Assembly: GCA_023395395.1 (NCBI GenBank)
Contig: JAEWZH010000017.1
Location: forward strand, 62,001 to 126,000
Length of the DNA stretch: 64,000 bases
Source of the DNA: Bacteroidota bacterium
GTDB lineage: Bacteria; Bacteroidota; Bacteroidia; Bacteroidales; Porphyromonadaceae
Direction: 5' to 3'
This document shows positions 44,619 through 53,825 of the stretch, in pieces. The notes below the pieces were generated by a model that searched no databases, was not told the origin of the DNA, and saw only the letters and a list, made by a program, of their open reading frames with translations. Position 1 is the first letter of the stretch. Each line of letters begins with the position of its first letter. The position numbers and the translations under genes were made by a program.

Positions 44619-46085
44619 ATGAAATATAAAATACATCTAGCGTTTCTATTTCTGGTTTTTGCCTCTGTGCTAGGGGCCTGTCAGAGGAGTGTTATCCTCG
44701 AACCAGATACTCTGAATTTATCTGTCAATGGCTTAATTACCTTTGATAGTGAATCGCAAACAGAGGATATAGCGGTTACTACCAACCAAACCTCTTGGAC
44801 CTTTGTCAAAAGTGCGGAATGGATGACTGTCACCCAGACAAAGACAGGCTTAACTATTACTGTCGATGCTAATCCATCGGTCGAAACTCGCTCAGCCGAA
44901 CTCCTCATCATCTCCGGAGAGGCTCGAGAAAAGATCCGTATCGAACAACTAGGTCTCAATGTTATCATCTCGACGGATAAAAATGAAATCCAAACCAATC
45001 AATGGGGTGGAAAATTTACTTTAGATGTCAATAGTAATGATGCCAACTGGATCGTAGAGTGCGACGAAGAATGGATCCACGTATCGCCAGTCTACGCCAT
45101 GAGCGAACTGCGCGTTGCAGTCGATGAAACTACTGCACGTGAAGACCGTATCGGTAAAATCTACATCAAAGCTCAAGATGGTCGTGGGTTGTATGAAATC
45201 TCTGTCAATCAAAAAGGATCAATGTATTTCCTCCTTCCATTTGACGAATTTCTAAGTACTGCTGAAGATCTCAGAGCATTTGAGTTGGATAGGAAAAGTG
45301 AAATTCTTCAGGTTCCTGATGGCTATTTTAATCTCTACAACTGGGGATTTAAGACCAAGAGCACAGCATTTAATCAGATAACTTATTTGGTCTATAATAA
45401 TAGATACAAAACCGCTAAGGTTTATTGCGCAAATGCTGCATTCTTCCAAGATAAGCTCAATCTCGAAGCACAAAAAACGTTCCTTTTGCGTAATGGATAT
45501 GAACAGAAAAAGGATCTCGTATTCTACAACGCAGATAAGGGTATTTTGGCCGAGATTGTAAAGGGAGCCTCAATCCCCTATGTCTACTTTACTTATCGCC
45601 CACAGCAACCGGCTCCACAGCCATCGATGGATAAGTTCCCATATCGCTATATGAATTTCTCCAAAGGCTCATTTGAGCTTATATCTGCTTGGGAAGCGGA
45701 AAATGGTGGAACCTTCAACACTGAAAGATCAGACAAGGGAGATCCTTACACAGACCGTGATATCCTATGGTTTGATGAGACACAAGATCCATTATTCGCC
45801 ACAGTCTACAGGGTTTCTAGAGCTACGTCAAATCATACAATCGATGGCATCTTTATTATCCTTGATGATGCTTCAAAAGTGTATTACTTTGCCAATGGGG
45901 CATCACTATTGACCGATGAGTTTATTGCTCTGATGCAAAAAGAAGGATTTACAATGGTAGGAGATGTCGGACCGGGTTACAGCTTCTACCACCTCGATAA
46001 GATGTATGATGTACTCGTATCTTATGTTAAATACGATGGAGTTGATGAGCCTAAGGTGCAGTTCCACGTTACTCCTCTTTTATAA
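44619..46085 (+). CDS. BACON-domain lipoprotein 3 of 3
   Basis: A 488-residue paralog of the two preceding proteins. Lipobox VLGAC (Cys about 21). BACON 1 at about 30-113 (SAEWMTVTQ), BACON 2 at 115-200 (NWIVECDEEWIHV, then SVNQKG). The C-terminal halves begin FDEFLSTAEDLRAFELDRKS and, in the second, FELISAWEAENGGTFN, and contain FLLRNGY and LMQKEGFTMV. It is followed 39 bases later by the protease gene. The divergence between the three copies is high, so the duplications are old. Confidence 0.8.
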   Translation: MKYKIHLAFLFLVFASVLGACQRSVILEPDTLNLSVNGLITFDSESQTEDIAVTTNQTSWTFVKSAEWMTVTQTKTGLTITVDANPSVETRSAELLIISGEAREKIRIEQLGLNVIISTDKNEIQTNQWGGKFTLDVNSNDANWIVECDEEWIHVSPVYAMSELRVAVDETTAREDRIGKIYIKAQDGRGLYEISVNQKGSMYFLLPFDEFLSTAEDLRAFELDRKSEILQVPDGYFNLYNWGFKTKSTAFNQITYLVYNNRYKTAKVYCANAAFFQDKLNLEAQKTFLLRNGYEQKKDLVFYNADKGILAEIVKGASIPYVYFTYRPQQPAPQPSMDKFPYRYMNFSKGSFELISAWEAENGGTFNTERSDKGDPYTDRDILWFDETQDPLFATVYRVSRATSNHTIDGIFIILDDASKVYYFANGASLLTDEFIALMQKEGFTMVGDVGPGYSFYHLDKMYDVLVSYVKYDGVDEPKVQFHVTPLL

Positions 46086-46124
46086 GATGAATCCACTCCA
46101 CATTCAGGAAATATTGCTTAGAAT

Positions 46125-48869
46125 ATGAAAAAGATATTACTTATACCACTCGCCGTCTGTCTAGCTTTTGTAGGCTGTACACGCGAATCAATAAATAATG
46201 CCCCTGATCAAGAGACCGAGGTTACTCGCCAGGAAGAGCTAGGGGTGAAGAAAGGTATTATCCGCGTCAGACTCACACGTGCTATGGGCGATAGTTTCGA
46301 GGTCGAAACGACTGCTTCAGGACTCAGAAGTGGCAATGACTCTTTGGATAATTATCTCAGATCGATTGGTGCATACCGAATGACTCGTGTGTTCCCTCAT
46401 GCTGGTAAGTACGAGGCTCGTACTCGTAAGAGTGGTCTGCACCTCTGGTACGATATTGAGTTTGATGATGAAGTATCTACACTTCGTGCAGCCACAGATC
46501 TGAAGGCGCTTCCGGGAGTAAGCATTGTAGAAAAAATCTATGAACCTGCACTCCCCAAAACCTACAACCGCATTGTCAATTTGCGAAGTGAAGGCGCAAA
46601 GGCAGCCATGCCTTTCAATGACCCTATACTCTCTTACCAGTGGCATTACAATAATGATGGTACGGGACAGAGATCTGTTGAAGGAGCTGACATCAATGTA
46701 TTTGAAGCTTGGAAGATTGAGACAGGTAAACCGAATGTCGTTGTCGCCGTCATCGATGGCGGTATCGATATCAATCACAATGATCTCAAAGAAAATCTTC
46801 ATGTAAATGAGGCAGAGCTAAATGGACAAGAGGGTGTCGATGACGATGATAATGGATACGTTGATGACGTCTATGGTTATAACTTCGTGGATAATAACGC
46901 GACGATTACACCTCATAGACACGGGACACACGTCGCCGGCACCGTGGCTGCTCGTAATAATAATGGCATAGGTGTAGCCGGTGTAGCTGGTGGCGATGGA
47001 TCAGAAAACAGTGGTATCCGTATGATCTCTTGTCAGATGTTTGCACATGGCAAAAACCCCGGTGACCCAGACCGTGGCGCAGATGGTGCTCTACCTATGA
47101 AGTACGCAGCGGATGCCGGGGCTGTCATCAGCCAAAACTCATGGGGGTACAGCTATCCAGGTCCTGGATTTCTATCACCATCAATGATTGCTGCAATCGA
47201 TTATTTTATCGAATATGCTGGATGTGATGAGAATGGAAACCAACGTGAAGATTCTCCGATGAAAGGTGGCATAGTTATCTTCGCTGCTGGTAACGACTAC
47301 ATGGATTATCGTGCTCTCCCAGCGGCGTACGATCGAGTCATCTCTGTAGGCTCATTCGGTCCTGATTTTAAGCTCGCTGATTACTCAAATCGTGGCGATT
47401 GGCTCTCAATCCTTGCGCCCGGTGGTAATGACTGGATAGGTGATGGTGAAGTGATCAGTACCTTCCCTAACAATCAGTATAGCTATATGGTCGGAACCTC
47501 TATGGCTTGCCCTCACGTCTCAGGTATCGCTGCTCTTGCAGTCTCTAAGTTTGGCAAGAAAGGCTTCACAGCTGACGAACTCAAGAGCCGCCTCGTCAAT
47601 GCAGTCAAGGACAGAGACGTAAACGCAGAAAATCCAAGTACAAGAGGTCGTATGGGGCGTGGCTATATTGACGCCGCTCGTGCTCTGATGGAAAAGGGGA
47701 ATATCGCTCCCGAACCAATCAAAGAAGTCAAAGTCACTGAAGAGATGACAGGTCTCAAGATCGCATTTAAGACAGTGGCTGACGAGGACGATGGTAAGGC
47801 TGTGGCATATAAAATATATGGCTCTGATTCTCCTCTGACTGTTGGAAATCTTCAAAGTGCTTCATACAAAAAAGAGATTTATGGTCATTTCACAAAGGTT
47901 GGCGATGAGCTCTCCTATGCCTTGATTAATCTAGATCTCGACACTAAGTATTACTTTGCCATCCAGGCAGAAGACCGCTGGGGACTTACCTCTACTCCTT
48001 TCTTCTTTGAAGGCAAAACAGGCGCCAATACTACTCCTGTAGTCGAGTGGGGTGATGGGGAATCTCTTATTCGTGTAGCTGGGCAGGAATCAATTACACG
48101 TGAAGTGAAGGTCACCGAACCTGATGGGCAGGTATGGGAGTTTGTCGTGACAGGCGAACAGCGTGGTGTCACCGTCAAACGTGGCGGAAATGGCTTGATT
48201 GTAAATCTTCGTGCTATCGCTCCTATTGGCGTTCATCGCACTACGATTAAGGTAATCGATATGTATGGTGCTTCTGCACAGACTGAAATGGTGTTTGAGG
48301 TGTACAAAAACAGTGCTCCAAGCTCTTCAGTCAAAGTTGTCGACATGCCTACTTTATTTGTACCAGTCAATACGACTCCTGTGCGACTTCAACTCTCAGA
48401 CTACTTCGTGGATGCTGAAGGAGATCCTATCTCATTCTCAGTCCGTACGCTGACAGACACAGCCGGTTCGACGGTGAAAGTAGAGGATAATACGTACCTT
48501 TCTGCGGCAACTACCAAGGTGGGGACTGGGACTTTTGAAATCACAGCGACTGACAAACTCGGAGCCTCTAAGCGTGCACAGGTTAAAATTATGGGAGTAC
48601 AGAGCGATGTCCTATATCGCATATACCCAATCCCTGCTACCGTGGTTCTTAATGTAGATCTGAAAGTCCCAACAGACAATGCGACGATAGAAATCCGAAA
48701 TACCTCTGGATCTGTGGTTATGAACCGTACGATTGATCCTAAGGATGTGCCTGCCGGCAAACAAGCCTTGACCTCAACGTTTGATGTCTCTAAGTTTGCC
48801 CCTGGCACCTACTATCTCAATGTCTCTGTAGATGGGAAGAAATATTCACAGCCATTCGTAAAGCAATAA
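46125..48869 (+). CDS. Subtilisin-like (S8) serine protease with lipobox and T9SS-type C-terminal domain
   Basis: A 914-residue protein. The N-terminus has a lipoprotein signal with an AFVGC lipobox (Cys about 18), then a prodomain (about 40-165). The S8 catalytic domain has Asp211 (VIDGGIDI), His266 (HGTHVAG) and Ser459 (GTSMACPH), with AAGN between them. Two beta-sandwich regions follow: fibronectin-like at about 525-630 and cadherin-like at about 635-825. The last about 80 residues resemble a type A T9SS sorting domain: IYPIPATVVLNVDL, then FAPGTYYLNVSVDGKK. Having both a lipobox and this sorting domain is unusual. It should be a surface or periplasmic endoprotease. Confidence 0.88.
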   Translation: MKKILLIPLAVCLAFVGCTRESINNAPDQETEVTRQEELGVKKGIIRVRLTRAMGDSFEVETTASGLRSGNDSLDNYLRSIGAYRMTRVFPHAGKYEARTRKSGLHLWYDIEFDDEVSTLRAATDLKALPGVSIVEKIYEPALPKTYNRIVNLRSEGAKAAMPFNDPILSYQWHYNNDGTGQRSVEGADINVFEAWKIETGKPNVVVAVIDGGIDINHNDLKENLHVNEAELNGQEGVDDDDNGYVDDVYGYNFVDNNATITPHRHGTHVAGTVAARNNNGIGVAGVAGGDGSENSGIRMISCQMFAHGKNPGDPDRGADGALPMKYAADAGAVISQNSWGYSYPGPGFLSPSMIAAIDYFIEYAGCDENGNQREDSPMKGGIVIFAAGNDYMDYRALPAAYDRVISVGSFGPDFKLADYSNRGDWLSILAPGGNDWIGDGEVISTFPNNQYSYMVGTSMACPHVSGIAALAVSKFGKKGFTADELKSRLVNAVKDRDVNAENPSTRGRMGRGYIDAARALMEKGNIAPEPIKEVKVTEEMTGLKIAFKTVADEDDGKAVAYKIYGSDSPLTVGNLQSASYKKEIYGHFTKVGDELSYALINLDLDTKYYFAIQAEDRWGLTSTPFFFEGKTGANTTPVVEWGDGESLIRVAGQESITREVKVTEPDGQVWEFVVTGEQRGVTVKRGGNGLIVNLRAIAPIGVHRTTIKVIDMYGASAQTEMVFEVYKNSAPSSSVKVVDMPTLFVPVNTTPVRLQLSDYFVDAEGDPISFSVRTLTDTAGSTVKVEDNTYLSAATTKVGTGTFEITATDKLGASKRAQVKIMGVQSDVLYRIYPIPATVVLNVDLKVPTDNATIEIRNTSGSVVMNRTIDPKDVPAGKQALTSTFDVSKFAPGTYYLNVSVDGKKYSQPFVKQ

Positions 48870-48872
48870 TAT

Positions 48873-49790
48873 ATGAAACTTAGATATTTAGCGACTAGTC
48901 TAGTCGTACTCCTCTCACTCTCTGCTCAAGCCCAACAGAGTGCATCACTACCTTTCCTCTTTACTAATCCAGATGTTCGGACCTCTGCGCTAGGGGATGT
49001 AACAGTCATGCAAGACAAAGGGATGTCATTGTACACAGATGCTTATGGGCTGCTTTCTCGCGACGGTAAGATCGAAGCCAATTATTCGCTCGGCATTCAG
49101 CCAACCAAAGATTTCGGTGCAGGGTACTTCAATACTCTCGCTCTTGGATATAAGTTGGCGGATAGGCATGCTTTGATGGGCGGGTTCAGATCCATGCAAG
49201 CTCCTAAGATTTCTATCGTAAGTCAAAATGGGACACTAGGGACTCTTTACCCCAGCGATTACTCCCTTGATCTTGGGTATGCCTATCTATTCATGCCCCA
49301 GCTCTCTGCCATGGTACGTATGAGTTATCTCAACTCCTATGTAGGGACGTATGCTGATGGATTTTCTGGCAGCATCGCACTATCTTGGCATGACTCCTAT
49401 CAAAGTTTGAAGTACGCTGTTGCTGGTTCGGTTAATAATATCGGTCCAAAGATGAACTATAAGCCGACTTCTTCAAGTGCACAGCTACCGACAGACTTTA
49501 GGCTGAGTGCCAAGGTCGATTTTGATCTCGCCGAAGATCATGATCTATCAGTAGGTGCAGGATATAGTCGAATCTTTATGTCACAAACCAATACTCTTGG
49601 TATCGGAGTGGACTATGATTGGAAAGATGCTCTTCACCTGAGGACCGGTTTTATTCATGCCCCTCAAAACAACTATTGGACTGTGGGAGCAGGTTATGAT
49701 TACAAGTGTATTTCATTTGACCTTTCCTATCGGTATTCCAAAATTCAGAACTTGAGTTGGATTGGTTTTGGACTTGGATTTAATCTATAA
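48873..49790 (+). CDS. PorV/PorQ-like outer membrane protein
   Basis: A 305-residue beta-barrel: signal peptide (1 to about 20, ending LSAQA), an N-terminal FTNPDVRTSALGDVTV that mirrors the PDARSAGMG start of PorV at 13888-15021, and a C-terminal strand ending in FGLGFNL. It is shorter than PorV and probably a paralog in the T9SS accessory barrel family. It follows the protease by 3 bases. It may handle that protease or the BACON proteins at the outer membrane; this is inferred from position. Confidence 0.75.
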   Translation: MKLRYLATSLVVLLSLSAQAQQSASLPFLFTNPDVRTSALGDVTVMQDKGMSLYTDAYGLLSRDGKIEANYSLGIQPTKDFGAGYFNTLALGYKLADRHALMGGFRSMQAPKISIVSQNGTLGTLYPSDYSLDLGYAYLFMPQLSAMVRMSYLNSYVGTYADGFSGSIALSWHDSYQSLKYAVAGSVNNIGPKMNYKPTSSSAQLPTDFRLSAKVDFDLAEDHDLSVGAGYSRIFMSQTNTLGIGVDYDWKDALHLRTGFIHAPQNNYWTVGAGYDYKCISFDLSYRYSKIQNLSWIGFGLGFNL

Positions 49791-49832
49791 GCCCATCCCT
49801 ATCTCATATAGGAAATAATATTCTATTAGGTT

Positions 49833-49878
49833 CTCCCATCACCGCTACGATAAGTAGGCGGTGGTGGGAGTTTCTTTT
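49833..49878 (+). terminator. Terminator after the PorV-like gene
   Basis: A 13-bp stem CTCCCATCACCGC (49833) / GCGGTGGTGGGAG (ending 49870) with one G-T pair, followed by TTTCTTTT. Confidence 0.85.
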
Positions 49879-49961
49879 GCCCCCAGATGCTCCAAGTAGA
49901 GGCTTCTGAGCTCTTAAGTGCCTACTTTTTCTGAGATGGATATAGATAGCCAGAAGTTTGT

Positions 49962-50080
49962 CGCTCGGTAGAGGAATCTTTGCCGCTCTATAGAGAGAAT
50001 GTCGCCGCTCTATAGAGAGAATGTCACCGCTCTATAGAGAGAATGCCACCGCTCTATAGAGAGAATGTCGCCGCTCGTGG
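49962..50080. repeat. 22-nt tandem repeat array, locus 2
   Basis: Four good 22-base units CGCTCTATAGAGAGAATGTC plus two bases (from 49984, 50006, 50028 and 50050), preceded by a degenerate unit at 49962 and followed by a partial one. Same core CTCTATAGAG as locus 1, in the same orientation. It lies in the 478-base gap after the PorV-like gene, at the left edge of the accessory island. Confidence 0.9.
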
Positions 50081-50268
50081 AATAAAAACAGTTGTCTATG
50101 GATAGAGAGGCACTTTCTCTTGGACTTTCAAACAGCATCATATACGTTCAATCTATTGTATAATAGCAATTTACACAGGATATTAGGAAATAAGATTTCA
50201 TGGAAAATCTTTGGCAATATCAAAGTTTGGGTGTAATTTTGGGTACAGAAATCTATACACCCAAAAGC

Positions 50269-50596
50269 ATGAATATCAAACGAAACATTATCTTCACGCT
50301 GGAGAGTAGGAAAAAGGGCGGAGTCTCATTGTTGAGAATGCACCTATCCGTATGCGTGTCAATTTCGCTTCCAAGCGGATTGAGTTCACGACAGGCTATC
50401 GCATTGATGCAACCAAGTGAGATGCGGATAAGCAACGTGCAAAGATAGTCTAATCATTGAGTTGAATAACCCCAGTAAAGCGATTCTTGATAAATACAAG
50501 GACGTGGCATTTGAAGAGGACAAGGTGTTGCCTGTCATAATTAATCAGAAAATGAATGATTATCTCAAAGAATTGGCAGCAAGGCGAATGCCATGA
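50269..50596 (+). pseudogene. Tyrosine recombinase (integrase) remnant
   Basis: Two pieces of a Bacteroidota-type integrase. The first starts MNIKRNIIFTLESRKK, shifts frame near 50330, and continues ENAPIRMRVNFASKRIEF and TTGYRIDATK, then a stop where family members have Trp (TGG to TGA) and DADKQRAK. The second (about 50450-50596) is IELNNPSKAILDKYKD and VINQKMNDYLKELAARR-like sequence from the catalytic domain, here read as VLPVIINQKMNDYLKELAA. Several hundred codons between and all of the catalytic end are missing. Inactive. Confidence 0.8.
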
Positions 50597-50615
50597 GTAA
50601 GTTCAACCAATTATA

Positions 50616-51905
50616 ATGGATCTCACGATGAACGACAACATAAAGAATACGGAAAAACAAGATTTATCGCCCATCGTACATGCTATTGGGTCAGATTTAG
50701 AGCATACCCAAGTGCGCGTGATTGCTTCGGCTAATGCCGATATGCTTTTCCATTATTGGAAGGTAGGGCATTTCATTCTCTACCTCCAAAAGAAAGAAGG
50801 TTGGGGAAGCAAAGTCATTGACAACCTTTCCAAGGCAATACGTTCTAAATATCCGGACAAGAAGGGGTATTCTCGCAGAAACCTCTTCTATATGTGCCAA
50901 TTCGCCAGTGCTTATCCGTTGGAGGTGCTGAAAGAAATGGACAGAGTAGATAGCTTGCTAAAAACTCCTACGGTAGAGAATGTTTTGAGCCTAACAAATG
51001 AGCTCAATCAAATTGTGCAACAACCTGTTGCACTAATTCAAGTCACAGATAATCAGTCGAATACAATTACGCAACAACCTGTTGCACAATTAGGGAAAGT
51101 CTCTGAAACACTATCAGCTATCTACCACTGCGACATCAGTCAGATAGAGGAAATCTTCAAGCATTCAGCCATTGTTCGCACCAACTGGGCAAGCCATGTA
51201 ATTCTGCTTAACGGCAAGCTGCCTTTGGGCGAGTGCTATTGGTACATTACACAAGCAGTTGCTAATGGGTGGAGTCGCAATGTTCTGCAAATGCAGATTG
51301 AAACAAATCTTTTTGCTCGACAGATTACCACAAAGAAAGTGAGCAACTTTTCGGTACGATTGCCCAAACCTCAAAGCGACCTCGCCAACTATCTGATGAA
51401 AGACCCTTATATCTTTGATATGATGGGGCAAACAGATAAAATGGCAGAACGAGACGTTGAACGGCAATTGATTTCTCATATCACCAAATATCTTTTGGAA
51501 ATGGGCAGCGGTTTTGCGTTTGTTGAGCAGCAGAAGCACTTTGAAGTGGGTGATTCTGATTTCTATGCCGACCTCATTCTCTATAACATTCAACTGCATG
51601 CCTATGTGGTTATCGAACTCAAAGCGACACCATTCAAACCCGAATATATGGGACAATTGAACTTCTACATCAATGTAGTGGATGATACCCTCCGTGGCGA
51701 ACACGACAACAAGACAATTGGCTTGCTCCTCTGCAACGGTGGCGACAAGGTGGTAGCGCAATATGCCCTTTCCGGCTACGACCAGCCTATTGGTGTAAGT
51801 GATTACCAACTTTCAAAGGCTATCCCCGAGAATCTGAAATCGGCTTTGCCTACGGTAGAAGAAGTTGAAAAGGAAATTAGTAAGATTATTGACAGAGCTA
51901 ATTAG
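50616..51905 (+). CDS. YhcG-family PDDEXK nuclease domain protein (DUF1016)
   Basis: A 429-residue protein. The N-terminal DUF1016 helical domain (about 20-110: HYWKVGHFIL, RNLFYMCQFA) is followed by a linker containing two copies of QQPVA (about 133 and 149), and a C-terminal nuclease with DSDFYADLILY (Asp315/Asp319) and VVIELKATPFKPEY (Glu334, Lys336). The active-site residues are intact. YhcG proteins occur in defence islands and near restriction systems. ATG 50628 (MNDN) is an alternative start. It follows the integrase remnant directly. Confidence 0.88.
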   Translation: MDLTMNDNIKNTEKQDLSPIVHAIGSDLEHTQVRVIASANADMLFHYWKVGHFILYLQKKEGWGSKVIDNLSKAIRSKYPDKKGYSRRNLFYMCQFASAYPLEVLKEMDRVDSLLKTPTVENVLSLTNELNQIVQQPVALIQVTDNQSNTITQQPVAQLGKVSETLSAIYHCDISQIEEIFKHSAIVRTNWASHVILLNGKLPLGECYWYITQAVANGWSRNVLQMQIETNLFARQITTKKVSNFSVRLPKPQSDLANYLMKDPYIFDMMGQTDKMAERDVERQLISHITKYLLEMGSGFAFVEQQKHFEVGDSDFYADLILYNIQLHAYVVIELKATPFKPEYMGQLNFYINVVDDTLRGEHDNKTIGLLLCNGGDKVVAQYALSGYDQPIGVSDYQLSKAIPENLKSALPTVEEVEKEISKIIDRAN

Positions 51906-51940
51906 TGCTATTTTTTATTTAATGCAAAGATGTTATAGCT

Positions 51941-53716
51941 ATGAGTAAACAGATGGAAGACAGATATGATTCTTTCACATTCAGACTCCCAATGGAGTTT
52001 GGTTATATATTTAGTCGTTCGTGCAGGGTTAGTTTTAGCAAAGTGCTTTGCCAGTATTCGAGAGATGAACTTATAAGAATTGCTGTATTACTTAATAGAG
52101 AATATTGTAATCAGCCTCCCCAGAAACTTTGTCGAATGCTATCCTCAAATGATTCAAAGCAACAAGACTTGTTCTTAAGGATTGAAAGTTTCTTGGAGAA
52201 AAGTTCAAAACGCGATGTAGAGTATGTTGCTGCCACAGAGATAACTACACTTGAATTACTGAGACGTGCATTTTCGATTCCCCTTGGAAAGTTCAGAACG
52301 ACAAATAGCCCCTTGAACGTGGACAGACTTCGGTTTCAGACCATCAAATTGATTACTCAAATCAATGAAGAGTCAACAAAGTTCCATATTGACGAAAAGG
52401 ACAAGGGAGACTTAGCTATTCTCTTTTATATAAATAGTGCATCCTACGATGAAATTTTTAATTTCAACGAACAGAATGAGATTATTGCACAAACAATTCA
52501 AGTGGTAAAGTTCTTTAGATTATTAGAGTGCGAATCAAAGTATGAAAGTTTGCTACTTGGATTTTGTAATGCATACGGCATTTCCAATTGGCGTGAATAT
52601 GTACGTACATTATTCTCTCTCTTTGGTCTTTCAAGAAAAGGAGAAGGTTATATTCCTAACGATTTAAATATAGATATTGACTCTTTAATGACACGCTCTG
52701 TCCTAGATAGATTGTCTATATCATCAGAAGAAAACAATATTCCATATTCAAGTAAAAACGAATATGACCAAGGAGGAAATTCTGATTACAAAATGTTTAG
52801 AGATAGACCTTTGTTTAAGCTCACTAACGGAGATTATGTTATTTATAATCGTTCGTTTCTAATAGATAGACTTTATAGTAGCCTTTATTTTGATTTTAAG
52901 AAGATTGTAGCAGAATTGGAAGGAAAACAACCAAACATCTTTCACCTTTTTACCTCTGACTTCATTGAGAAAACGCTGTTTGTAGGTTTAATGAATGAGT
53001 GCCTCTCTCATAATGTAACTGAGGCGCTGGATGAAGCAGGCTTGAAATGCAAATATCAAATAAAGAACGGAGAACTAGGCTACCCAGACTTCTATCTAAA
53101 AACAGATAATGCAGTCACTCTATTTGAATGCAAAGACATCCGTATAAATGCATGGATAAAAGAGCAGCGAAATTACACGCTCATAGAAGAGGAATTAAAG
53201 AATAAATTAGTCTCAAAGACCTATCAATTGGATTATAGCAAATGTAGCCATAATATTATTACTCCAAAGAAAATTGGCTGTGGACAAATTGCTGGTCATG
53301 TCTCCAATATCCGTAAAGGGAAATTCCCTTGGGACACTTCTATGTCCTCTAATATTAAAATATATCCTGTATTAGTCATTGCAGACAATCGACTTCATGT
53401 TTCAGGATTAGCTCAGCTATTGAGGCGTTGGTATAACGACTGCCTTCAAGGTGAAGGGTTGCAAACCACACTTGAATCCCCCTTGATACTAATGTCACCA
53501 CTTACATTAATTAAATACTCCGCTATTTTTAAGAGAGATGGCTTTCAGAAGTATTTTGATGAGTATTATGACTCTATATCAGCAGTACCATCTGACATAG
53601 TTTCGACACTTAATCATCAAATTTCTTTTGATGATTACATGCAGAAATATCCATTTAACTTAGAAGGGCAGAGCGATCTACTTATAAAGGAGATGATGGC
53701 AGATAGAAAGCTATAG
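51941..53716 (+). CDS. Unrecognised protein with a PD-(D/E)XK nuclease motif
   Basis: A 591-residue soluble protein, AT-rich compared with the core genes around the island. Residues 1 to about 350 are largely helical with no family I recognise. The nuclease signature GYPDFYLKTDNAVTLFECKD has Asp383, Glu396 and Lys398 at the expected spacing of a PD-(D/E)XK core, followed by a helix-rich C-terminus. No helicase, methylase or toxin partner domain is seen. It lies 35 bases after the YhcG gene, possibly co-transcribed. It could be a restriction-type or defence nuclease; this rests on the motif and location only. Confidence 0.65.
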   Translation: MSKQMEDRYDSFTFRLPMEFGYIFSRSCRVSFSKVLCQYSRDELIRIAVLLNREYCNQPPQKLCRMLSSNDSKQQDLFLRIESFLEKSSKRDVEYVAATEITTLELLRRAFSIPLGKFRTTNSPLNVDRLRFQTIKLITQINEESTKFHIDEKDKGDLAILFYINSASYDEIFNFNEQNEIIAQTIQVVKFFRLLECESKYESLLLGFCNAYGISNWREYVRTLFSLFGLSRKGEGYIPNDLNIDIDSLMTRSVLDRLSISSEENNIPYSSKNEYDQGGNSDYKMFRDRPLFKLTNGDYVIYNRSFLIDRLYSSLYFDFKKIVAELEGKQPNIFHLFTSDFIEKTLFVGLMNECLSHNVTEALDEAGLKCKYQIKNGELGYPDFYLKTDNAVTLFECKDIRINAWIKEQRNYTLIEEELKNKLVSKTYQLDYSKCSHNIITPKKIGCGQIAGHVSNIRKGKFPWDTSMSSNIKIYPVLVIADNRLHVSGLAQLLRRWYNDCLQGEGLQTTLESPLILMSPLTLIKYSAIFKRDGFQKYFDEYYDSISAVPSDIVSTLNHQISFDDYMQKYPFNLEGQSDLLIKEMMADRKL

Positions 53717-53825
53717 CTTAATTTATACCGCAATTGATTTACTTGATAGAACCTGTGCACGAAAAAGCAACTGCAGAGCAAAGATACTCCAAGAAACTGC
53801 ACAAAACAAATTCTTGGAGTGTTCG

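Noticed and set aside
53773..53786. Minus-strand TATCTTTG promoter box near 53780
   Set aside because: No minus-strand gene begins downstream of it, so it is probably a chance match.
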